Assembly: GCA_029975525.1 (NCBI GenBank)
Contig: JARKOX010000197.1
Location: 1-35,528, forward strand
Origin: Prolixibacteraceae bacterium
Lineage (GTDB): Bacteria; Bacteroidota; Bacteroidia; Bacteroidales; Prolixibacteraceae
Length of the DNA: 35,528 nt
Reading direction: 5' to 3'
Part shown: piece by piece, positions 7,025 through 14,679 of the stretch
Layout: each line of letters starts with the position of its first letter
How positions within the stretch are numbered: position 1 is the stretch's first letter
Notes under the pieces: model-generated
Told to the model about the DNA's origin: nothing
What the model saw: only the letters and a program-made list of their open reading frames with translations
Databases searched by the model: none
Made by a program: the position numbers and the translations under genes

Positions 7025-8839
7025 TTAGTTGTTCTCGTTAAATACAAAATTGAAACGCCCTCCGGGAGCGGTATCTCCATTGATGTAAAAATCCATGATA
7101 TTACCATTTTCCTGCATATTGTCGTTCCATTTGAATTCGATATTTATCGCTTTCCTGTCCGATTGGAGTATCGTTCTGGGTATTTCCAAATCGAATTCAC
7201 AGGCATTGGTGGCCATCCTGATTCGGCCGGCAGGTTCCCATTCCCAGCGATTTCCGACATTCTTTTCGATCACAGTCTGACGTCCGTTGGGACTCGATCG
7301 ATTCACCACAAAATCGTACCCGTTCCATCCGGTCGACCGGTTTCGGTCCACATCGATGAAAAGCAACATCCAGTTGCGGTCGGTGGCCGGAGTCAGCGCT
7401 GAAGCCGTTTCGACATGGAAATAAACGAACTCATCATCGCGGGCGACTTTAGCGCCGACAATGTCGTTTCTTCCGGTTGAATTGCGGTAATACTGATCGT
7501 ATCGTCCACGGTGATTCCGATGCATCGTATTTCCCCGGTAATGCACAAAACTTGGTTGAACATTGTTCCAGTCTTCAGTTTTACCGATTCGGACAGTTTT
7601 CGGTGCCGAAACCTTCTCCGGTTCAGCCATTCCTTTAAATTTCCGAACCTGATCAATCAGTTGCAAATAATACACATTGCCCTTGTCGCCCCAGCCTTTA
7701 TTGGGCTCAATGTCGCGGCTGCGATCCCAGTCGAACTGATCGACAAACGAGAACGGCTTTCCGGTCCAACCATCTTTCGGGAGCCATTGCCCTGCAATAA
7801 ATTCATTCCAACCGGTAACAAAAACCAGCTCAGGATCAAGTTCGAATGCCCTCTCCCATTGTTCCTGAAAATTCCATCCGTAGAGATAACCGTCAATCCG
7901 TGGATCGAATCCGTTTCGTTGTGAAAAACTTCGGCTATACGACCCGGACAAATTGAATGCGCTACAATGCCCTTTGGTCTCCGGACTTGCATTCTGGGCA
8001 ATTCCCACGGTCACCTGTTCAAATTTTCCATCCGCACTTTTCACATAGCCGTGCTGAGGATAATTTTCGAGCCAACCCCACTGATCATTACGCTTTGGAC
8101 CATTCACGTAATCGGGTTGCCCCGGTCGGAAAGTAAAAAAATTAGCGATTTCACGATCTTCCCCGGAGTCAGTCAAATTGTCGGGATAACCCATGATGCA
8201 TGGTTTTCCTTTCCAGTAGAACCAAAGATTTTTGTACCGGCCGGGCTTGTATACATCGCGATACAACTGTCGTAAGGAAACCAGAGAATGCGGAGCCGGC
8301 CCGAAAGGAAGCATGTATGCAATTTTGGGGACATTCACTCCGTCGCTTTGTGCCTGGTTCCAGGTTTTCAAAAGCGCTTCGTACGATTCCTGCCAGGTGA
8401 GGCTTCCGTTGGTGCAATCGAAAAATACAGCATCAACTCCGGCGTCGGCCAGCATTTCAGCATGTTTTCGCAAAACCCACGGATCGGTGGTTTTGTAATA
8501 ACCCAGCAAAGGTTGTTCCCAGTAAAAAAAGCCAGGCTGTTTGGTTCCCCAGGCCGGATGGTGATAATCCTTCATTGCTTCAGGATATTTCCGGACTATT
8601 TCAGTAATATTTTTAACCTGGTAAGTGGTATCGTCGTTTCCTTGATGCCAGGTCCAGTAAAACATGGCCACAAACTTGTCTTTTCTCTTTTCGCCAGCCT
8701 CGCGGTATTCGCGCACCCGACGGCCAAGCGCATCGGTAGCCGCCCAATGATCGCTAACGACTGGCTGAGCATTTAACTGATAGAAACACCAATTGATCAG
8801 GAATACTCCAAGGATTATTGAATGCAAAACTCGATTCAT
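7025..8839 (-). CDS. Secreted GH71/GH99-like glycoside hydrolase with C-terminal CBM9-like domain (copy B)
   Basis: The 604-residue product has a cleavable signal (MNRVLHSIILGVFLINWCFYQLNAQ, cut near A24). The TIM-barrel-like domain is at about 30-400. Candidate catalytic regions are MLADAGVDAVFFDCTN (D141) and VTGWNEFIAGQW (E346), matching D167 and E428 of copy A. The C-terminal CBM9-like sandwich (about 410-600) shares NWMLLFIDVDRNRSTGWNGYDF and NGDTAPGGRFNF with the paralogue. It is about 90 residues shorter than copy A, which has longer loops. It sits between the DUF5722-like gene (54-bp gap) and GH106. Two divergent copies flanking GH106 suggest two related linkages in one glycan. The family assignment at superfamily level is good; no activity is assigned. 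Confidence 0.78.
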   Translation of the reverse strand: MNRVLHSIILGVFLINWCFYQLNAQPVVSDHWAATDALGRRVREYREAGEKRKDKFVAMFYWTWHQGNDDTTYQVKNITEIVRKYPEAMKDYHHPAWGTKQPGFFYWEQPLLGYYKTTDPWVLRKHAEMLADAGVDAVFFDCTNGSLTWQESYEALLKTWNQAQSDGVNVPKIAYMLPFGPAPHSLVSLRQLYRDVYKPGRYKNLWFYWKGKPCIMGYPDNLTDSGEDREIANFFTFRPGQPDYVNGPKRNDQWGWLENYPQHGYVKSADGKFEQVTVGIAQNASPETKGHCSAFNLSGSYSRSFSQRNGFDPRIDGYLYGWNFQEQWERAFELDPELVFVTGWNEFIAGQWLPKDGWTGKPFSFVDQFDWDRSRDIEPNKGWGDKGNVYYLQLIDQVRKFKGMAEPEKVSAPKTVRIGKTEDWNNVQPSFVHYRGNTMHRNHRGRYDQYYRNSTGRNDIVGAKVARDDEFVYFHVETASALTPATDRNWMLLFIDVDRNRSTGWNGYDFVVNRSSPNGRQTVIEKNVGNRWEWEPAGRIRMATNACEFDLEIPRTILQSDRKAINIEFKWNDNMQENGNIMDFYINGDTAPGGRFNFVFNENN

Positions 8840-8893
8840 CGGTTATAACATTTGTGATGAGCTAATTTCAACTTTAAATTTCACTCTTTTTTT

Positions 8894-11071
8894 TCATTCC
8901 TGCACCGAATGAATAATCTCATTCCAGTTATTGATTCCAATAACCGATTTATACGGATCGAAAATGCGGTCTTCCTGGTCGGTGTCGGCAGCCTGATAAA
9001 CAAACCAAACAGGTTTTCTTCCCCCCGGATCAGCCGAATCATCGGGGAAGCGGCGCAAACCTATTCGCAAACCATCTTCCATTCGGTTGTCGATCCAATT
9101 GTGCCATTGAAAAGCATCGATTCCATCCAGGGTCTTCAGTTTCTTCCAGGTGTAAGCAAATCCGGCCGCCTGTTCTTTCAAATCCTGATCGCTGTATGAC
9201 TTTGAATTGGTCCCGTTTTCCGACAGCCAAACCGTGCGTTTCTGGGTATTTTTATATCTATTTTCAGGCTTCTTGATCCACGCATCCAGTACTTCCAGAT
9301 TTTTAAAGGTGATCAATGGCGTATTCATCGAAAAAACGGCGCGCACATCGTTCCATGTTTTGGGTTCGAACAGATTTTCAGGATAAGGATGATATGCCAG
9401 CGCCCACTGAAAATCACCTTCAGCCTTGCAATAATCCTGAAGTGCTGAGAGCATATCTTTGGTAGAATAGTATTTCGATTCGACAGCCGAAGTCCAGGAA
9501 TGCGTAAACGAAGCGAAAACCTCACTGTTTGCATCGTACTTTCGGGCCAAATTATAGCAAAGCCTCATCGATTTGTAGTAAGTATCAAGATAAACCAGCA
9601 TTGGAGTATTTCCCATGTTGGTCCAGGTCAGCCCGGCGTCTACTTCGTTGTGCATAATCCAATGATGTATTCTTCCATAGCTGTTGTCGGCGCGGCAATA
9701 CCTGTTTGCAAGAAAATCGAGCGCGGCCGCGTAGCAATTGAAACTGGCAGCATTGGTCATGTTGGGCATGGTGTAAATACCCTCGGAAGTATAATCGGGG
9801 TGTTGCAGCAACTTTCCAATCTCCGGATCAGCGCACTGCGATGCCTTTTGCACCAGTATAATTGCAGCAACAACTATGTTTTTGGAGAATGCAGTCTGAA
9901 AAGTTTTATCGAGGGCGGCTACTTTCGCCTGATCGAAATAATAAGTTTTACCGCCGTAGGTATGTTCAATCGCGTTCGCTCTGGAATTGAGGTACATAAA
10001 ATCAGTAAAAGCAACATTCACCGTTGCACTGCTAATTTGCAGGTCGTCGAGGTCGGTTTGGAAACCACGACTGGCTCCGTAGCCGCCTAATCCTTTGCGT
10101 CCGGTAGGTTTTTGAGCGGGAAGATTCCGGGAAGCCGAGATCTCGTCGGCATAGCGAGCATGCGAAACAACCTCATCTGTTGTCGATCCGGCCTTGATAA
10201 TTAACCATTTTGACAAAGCCCGGTCGTATTTATACCCGTCGCGTGTAACAAAACGCTCGACGACTACTGAGAATGAAGGCGAGTTCAGTGAAGTAACATT
10301 CTGAAATTTTGCAGTTTGCGTTAACTGGTTGTATGGAGTTACTTCGGCAAGGCTGAAGCTTCCGTTTCCTGAATAATTCCCCTTGATGCCGATACTCGCT
10401 GCTTCTACCTTAACCTCGGTGATCTGAGAATTGTAACCAGTTGACAAATATTTTTTAAGACCTGTTTCCAATAATAAATCGGCAGCAATTTTGTCTTCCC
10501 TCGCTTTTGCCTGAGCAATTTCTTCAGCATTTCGGGCCCTCAATTGCATATTTCTGACTTTAACGGTTATGCCCGCCTCCGTTCCAAAATCGAGGCGCAT
10601 AAAATCTCCGGTCTTTCCCCAGCTATATTTCCGGATATACTCGCCGAGATCGATTGAATACACACTCCAACCTGTTGATGCCAAAACCGCAGAGCCTTTG
10701 CACGAACGATCTTCTGAAATTGGCGCACCTAAAAATACCTGAAGAAAACCGAGACTTTTTGTACTTTGATATTCAAACGAAAGCACGATATTTTCGGAAG
10801 AATTCAATTTATAAAGTGGTTCAATCAGGATGTAAGGATCGGTCCCATTGGTCGTCAGGACATACTCGTATGCACCCGATGATGTTACTGAAAGTTGGTT
10901 TGCCGACGATTGCTGAAACTTCAGATATGTTATTTTTTCGGCAGGAACAACTTCCGGAGTCATTGAATTATCCTTTTTACAGGAAAGCCCCGGCGATACA
11001 TTAATCAGCATGAGTGCCGCCACAAAAAGGGTATTTAGCCTGCTCATGCCGAATCTCAGTTCTCTGTTCAT
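8894..11071 (-). CDS. DUF5722-like putative glycoside hydrolase lipoprotein with N-terminal beta-sandwich
   Basis: The product has 725 residues. A lipoprotein signal ends at PGLSC (C31); M9 (position 11047) is an equally good start. Residues about 46-182 form a beta-rich domain (KITYLKFQQ..., VLSFEYQSTKS, GDFMRLDFGT, VKVRNMQLR) that resembles the domain inserted in SusD2. Residues about 200-720 look like DUF5722: KGLGGYGASRGF, then IHHWIMHNEVDAG with NE at 475-476, and TVWLSENGTNS with E618. An NE motif about 140 residues before a strand-end E is the usual acid-base/nucleophile arrangement of clan GH-A retaining hydrolases, so I infer a TIM-barrel glycosidase. The substrate is unknown; PUL context suggests a linkage in the same rhamnose-containing glycan. 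The DUF5722 label is recalled from family style. Confidence 0.72.
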   Translation of the reverse strand: MNRELRFGMSRLNTLFVAALMLINVSPGLSCKKDNSMTPEVVPAEKITYLKFQQSSANQLSVTSSGAYEYVLTTNGTDPYILIEPLYKLNSSENIVLSFEYQSTKSLGFLQVFLGAPISEDRSCKGSAVLASTGWSVYSIDLGEYIRKYSWGKTGDFMRLDFGTEAGITVKVRNMQLRARNAEEIAQAKAREDKIAADLLLETGLKKYLSTGYNSQITEVKVEAASIGIKGNYSGNGSFSLAEVTPYNQLTQTAKFQNVTSLNSPSFSVVVERFVTRDGYKYDRALSKWLIIKAGSTTDEVVSHARYADEISASRNLPAQKPTGRKGLGGYGASRGFQTDLDDLQISSATVNVAFTDFMYLNSRANAIEHTYGGKTYYFDQAKVAALDKTFQTAFSKNIVVAAIILVQKASQCADPEIGKLLQHPDYTSEGIYTMPNMTNAASFNCYAAALDFLANRYCRADNSYGRIHHWIMHNEVDAGLTWTNMGNTPMLVYLDTYYKSMRLCYNLARKYDANSEVFASFTHSWTSAVESKYYSTKDMLSALQDYCKAEGDFQWALAYHPYPENLFEPKTWNDVRAVFSMNTPLITFKNLEVLDAWIKKPENRYKNTQKRTVWLSENGTNSKSYSDQDLKEQAAGFAYTWKKLKTLDGIDAFQWHNWIDNRMEDGLRIGLRRFPDDSADPGGRKPVWFVYQAADTDQEDRIFDPYKSVIGINNWNEIIHSVQE

Positions 11072-11163
11072 GGTTTAGCTGGTTTAGGTGTTCTTCTAAT
11101 TTAGTGGTTCTTGATTATGAAGAAGTATTCTAACGATTGTGGTTTGCCCAGAAGAGCCCGTTT

Positions 11164-12156
11164 CTACGGATTAATCTGGCGGTTTAGTTCATATATCTTT
11201 TTCCTGATCTCGGTTAATGAACCAACAATTATAAAATACTCGTATTCGTAGACCGAATTTTTATACAGAATTTCTTTTTTGATCGGAGCAATGTAGGAGG
11301 TTGAACCATCCAGAGCTTCTTCATCGGGCACGCCGGACATTCCGGCCAGAAAATAATCGCATTTGGGATTGTAAACACCCATTCCCCAAAGTTTGTCGTC
11401 AACAAAAGCCATCCAATGTTCCGATACGTTTTGATAGGTTCCCCAGAAGCCACTCGAAAGGTTGACCACTTCCGGATTCGACATGGTTTCATTCGAAAAA
11501 GGGGAATTTCCCAGATAAGTATATAACTTCTTCAATGCCGATATTGGATAAACAGCAGGCAATTCCTGGTCGTTTAAAATGCTGTCACCATAGATTTTGT
11601 CGGTCCGGTGACAAGTCAGCCGGTTTTTTACTTTCAACACGTTTCCCTGCAGGGTAGTCCATTGTTCCATTTCGGCTTCAGCCGGACGGTTTTTCATATC
11701 CCACTGCATGGGAATACATTTTACATAGAGTTCATTTTCTCCTTTTTTGAAGTCCAGAATACGGGCGCGATTTCCAAAGGCATCGCCCACCTGGATCGGG
11801 TTCCAGCTCCAAGGTGACCACGAAGGCGATTGTCCTTCGTTTTGCCGGTTCACCCGTACTCCCGCATAATAAGATTGTTGTATGTACCGACCTTCGTCAT
11901 GAATATTAACGATATTTCGGTCAGATCCGGCTAATGACAGGTAGCAAATAGCTCCGCCGCGAGTCAAATCCAGTTTCAGGGTCAGAACACCGTTGCTGAT
12001 GGTTGGGGTACTACTTCCGACATGAACGGGCTCTGCCTCTTTTTTCTGGCATTGACCGAATGTGGTAAAGGAAAGACCCAGTAAAAGTATGGAGACCTTT
12101 CTCCGGCTCCTGGAGATTAAATCAGATTTGAAATTATTTATTGAAATCATGTACAT
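11164..12156 (-). CDS. Lipoprotein of unknown function in PUL, beta-rich
   Basis: The product has 330 residues. A basic N-terminus and hydrophobic stretch (SRRKVSILLLGLSFTTFGQC) end in a lipobox with C36. The mature part is rich in predicted strands and aromatic residues: GGAICYLSLAGSDRNIVN, RYIQQSYYAGVRVNR, SWSPWSWNPIQVGD, EHWMAFVDDKLWGMGVYN and VYEYEYFIIVG. The GGAI-YL...NIVN...GRYIQQSYY pattern is well formed and resembles conserved Bacteroidota exported proteins, perhaps with a galactose-mutarotase-like sandwich fold. I do not recognise a named family. Context, first gene after the SusCD block and before the DUF5722-like enzyme, suggests a glycan-binding or -cleaving role. The start is either M1 or M3; no ribosome-binding site decides it. 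Confidence 0.7.
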   Translation of the reverse strand: MYMISINNFKSDLISRSRRKVSILLLGLSFTTFGQCQKKEAEPVHVGSSTPTISNGVLTLKLDLTRGGAICYLSLAGSDRNIVNIHDEGRYIQQSYYAGVRVNRQNEGQSPSWSPWSWNPIQVGDAFGNRARILDFKKGENELYVKCIPMQWDMKNRPAEAEMEQWTTLQGNVLKVKNRLTCHRTDKIYGDSILNDQELPAVYPISALKKLYTYLGNSPFSNETMSNPEVVNLSSGFWGTYQNVSEHWMAFVDDKLWGMGVYNPKCDYFLAGMSGVPDEEALDGSTSYIAPIKKEILYKNSVYEYEYFIIVGSLTEIRKKIYELNRQINP

Positions 12157-12295
12157 CGGTTTTTGTGATCGTGAATGTTATTAAAAACGTTAATTGATTT
12201 TCTTTTAAAGAAACCACTTCTGTTTTCTGGATATTTGAGTCCGAAATTAAGGATTTGTGGTCAATGGAAAGTCCATCAATTTTTTCCTGCATATT

Positions 12296-12337
12296 AATTT
12301 GAGAAAAGACAGCCCTGAAGGCTGCTTCTCTCAAATT
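12296..12337. terminator. Strong intergenic hairpin after SusD2 (attenuator or mRNA-stability element)
   Basis: AATTTGAGA (12296-12304) pairs with TCTCAAATT (12329-12337), and CAGCC (12310-12314) pairs with GGCTG (12320-12324) across a CTGAA loop. Small internal mismatches lie between. The stem is about 55 bp downstream of the susD2 stop and within the 235-bp gap (12157-12391) before the 330-aa lipoprotein gene. No long U-tract follows, so partial termination or 3'-end protection of the susCD message is more likely than full termination. The rest of the gap holds nothing I can identify. Confidence 0.6.
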
Positions 12338-12391
12338 ACCTGAAATTAGATACCGTAGCTTATTATCTGTATCACGAATGGATACCAAGGT

Positions 12392-14674
12392 TTACCACCC
12401 CGGATTCTGCCAGCTGCTTCCGGTATACGTATTCATTTTTGATACTTCAACCTGATCGATCGGATACATCAGATATTTATCGGTATTGGTACCCCGATCT
12501 TTTAGTTTGATGCGGGTGTAGGTATAGCCGGCACCATTTTTTGTGATTTTCATACCGGTAACAAACCCATCGGTCTGATTAAGGATTTTCCAGCGGCGGA
12601 CATCAAAGAACCGATGTTCTTCGAAAGCCAGTTCTACCTGGCGCTCGTTGCGATAACGTACCTGGAACTGTTCTTTTGTCAAACCGGCAGGCAGGGGAGG
12701 CATATTAACCCGGGCACGAATGGCATTTACAGCGTCTCGGGCCGACATCGAGCTACCGCCTACTTTAGAAGTCACAGCAGCATCAGGTCCTGCCGATTGG
12801 TAAGCTGCTTCTGCAAAATTCAGGTACAGTTCGCCTAACCGGAAAATTTTCATCAGACCATCCTGATCCACATTCACTCCCGATTTATAATTGTTGAATT
12901 TACGCAGGTAATACCCGGTACGTGTATTCCTGGTTTCCGAAATACGATCGGATATTTCACAATTTCCGCCTACAAAAGTTTCAACCAGAGTCGGAGCTGC
13001 CGGCGGAGTGAACGATTCAATTCTGAAATTGCGGATGGTTATTTCATATCCGGTTCCATTGGTCACATCAAACCGCAGGAAGTGGTTCTCCGGCTTTGCA
13101 CCGCCATTGGCATTCACGCCAAAGCCCCATTGGCTAATCGCCGTGCTGAGATCGTATTCAAATCTTGTCCATTCCGAGGCTTGGTCAATCCGAATATTCT
13201 GACCGGTTTCTACTCCTCCCTGAGGGCCACCAGCCACACAGAAGAAAAACTCCGCATCGGAAATCGACTTATTGCTTTTGTATTCAAAGGTAATCAGTCG
13301 CTTCGACCCTGCGCTTAGTGGACGTGTCAGGGTCGTCGTATGGATCCAGGGATCACCACCGGTGGTTGTCAGGGTGACTTCTTCTCCGTTTGTGGTGGCC
13401 GTCACATTGTTCGTAACTGAAGTAAAACTCAGCGGGAATAAATCTTTATCCACTTTTCCTGTGCTCAGCGAGCGCGGTGATCCATTGTAATAGATCGAAG
13501 CATAGAATCGCGGATCACGCCCCACGTAAGGGTTAGAGGGATCGTAGCCCGAATTTGTATTCACAATCGGCTGTAAATGATTGGCATCAGCATACCCCAG
13601 GACAGGCATTTCGCCGGTAGCCTGCATTCCATAGGCATCAACCAGTTCCTGGGATGGTCCGGCTCCGGCCTTTTCCATTCCGACCGTAATAGGAGTTCCG
13701 GCCCATTTCCAGACATTGGTGCGCTGTGCTGTCGTTTCAAAGATGGTTTCCTTGTCAACCGACCGGCTGGGATCGGAACGATAAATGAAATAATAGGCAT
13801 ACGCATTCTGGGCGATGTCGGCTTCGGGAGTAATATCGAAAAGCTTAAAGCCGTGCAAAAGACATTGATCAAGTGCTTCCTTGGTGATCTCGGTTGCTTT
13901 TTGCCAGTTATACTTGCTGTTGCTGGTATTCCAAAGCGGACTGGCAGCATATAATGCTGCCTGCGATTTTACGGCATAGGCAAATGCCCGGGTAATATGT
14001 CCCCGTTCATTATCGCTGATGTTCCAGCGAAAACCGATCGTTGGAGTACTGCTTTCGGGCAGGGCCAATGCAGCATCACAGTCGGCCAGAATAAAATCGA
14101 CACATTCTTCAAAAGCGGCACGCTTATCTTTCGAAAAGTCGTGAGTTACACTGTATGGTTTTGAAATAATCGGAACTCCACCGAATCGCTTAATCAGTTG
14201 AAGATAATAGAATGCCCGTAAGGTAAGGACTTCTCCAATCCATCCGTTCTTCTCATCCTGATCGATACGTGCGGTAGCCACGGCAGGGTCATTGATACTT
14301 GCCAGGAACGTATTACATTTCCGTATTCCTTCGAAATAATACGACCACGGATCGATGCTGCCACCAGCCAGCGGATTGTTCGATGCAGAGGTGCGATTGT
14401 TATACCAGTCATTGATTAAGCCGCTGACTCCGTCGCTGGCATCGTGAGCCTCATCGCTGAATGATGCCAAGGGAGTATTCCCGTATGAAAAACCAACCTG
14501 TGGAATATAATCACGACAGCGGTCGAAATAATTTCGTGAAGTATTATATTCTTTGAATATGTCGTTCAGCGTCAATCGTCCGTCCGACGGAAGATCCAGG
14601 TCGGCACAGGAAGCCAGTCCCAAAAATACGGCGACAACCATTAATATTTTGAAAATATAGCTTTTCATGCTCAA
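12392..14674 (-). CDS. SusD/RagB-family glycan-binding lipoprotein with inserted beta-sandwich domain (SusD2)
   Basis: The product has 760 residues against about 500-620 for most SusD proteins. The lipobox LASC gives C23. SusD features are the N-terminal TPR-like region with WIGEVLTLRAFYYLQLIKRFGGVP (144-168), ALYAASPLWN, RDPRFYASIYYNG (387-399), and the C-terminal RLGELYLNFAEAAY, RNERQVELAFEEHRFFDVRRWK and SSWQNPGW. Residues about 411-557 are an extra module between RDPRFYAS and TRTGYYLRKF, which are normally close together. Its pattern (DPWIHTTTL, ITFEYKSNKS, HFLRFDV, YEITIRNFRIESF) resembles residues 46-182 of the DUF5722-like lipoprotein of the same operon. It would cap the SusC2 transporter on the cell surface. 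The gene begins 5 bp after the susC2 stop codon. Confidence 0.93.
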   Translation of the reverse strand: MSMKSYIFKILMVVAVFLGLASCADLDLPSDGRLTLNDIFKEYNTSRNYFDRCRDYIPQVGFSYGNTPLASFSDEAHDASDGVSGLINDWYNNRTSASNNPLAGGSIDPWSYYFEGIRKCNTFLASINDPAVATARIDQDEKNGWIGEVLTLRAFYYLQLIKRFGGVPIISKPYSVTHDFSKDKRAAFEECVDFILADCDAALALPESSTPTIGFRWNISDNERGHITRAFAYAVKSQAALYAASPLWNTSNSKYNWQKATEITKEALDQCLLHGFKLFDITPEADIAQNAYAYYFIYRSDPSRSVDKETIFETTAQRTNVWKWAGTPITVGMEKAGAGPSQELVDAYGMQATGEMPVLGYADANHLQPIVNTNSGYDPSNPYVGRDPRFYASIYYNGSPRSLSTGKVDKDLFPLSFTSVTNNVTATTNGEEVTLTTTGGDPWIHTTTLTRPLSAGSKRLITFEYKSNKSISDAEFFFCVAGGPQGGVETGQNIRIDQASEWTRFEYDLSTAISQWGFGVNANGGAKPENHFLRFDVTNGTGYEITIRNFRIESFTPPAAPTLVETFVGGNCEISDRISETRNTRTGYYLRKFNNYKSGVNVDQDGLMKIFRLGELYLNFAEAAYQSAGPDAAVTSKVGGSSMSARDAVNAIRARVNMPPLPAGLTKEQFQVRYRNERQVELAFEEHRFFDVRRWKILNQTDGFVTGMKITKNGAGYTYTRIKLKDRGTNTDKYLMYPIDQVEVSKMNTYTGSSWQNPGW

Positions 14675-14679
14675 GAAAT

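Noticed and set aside
12134-12388. An 84-codon minus-strand frame between susD2 and the 330-aa lipoprotein gene
   Set aside because: It spans the strong hairpin, overlaps the next gene's start and has no recognisable features. The hairpin explains the region better.
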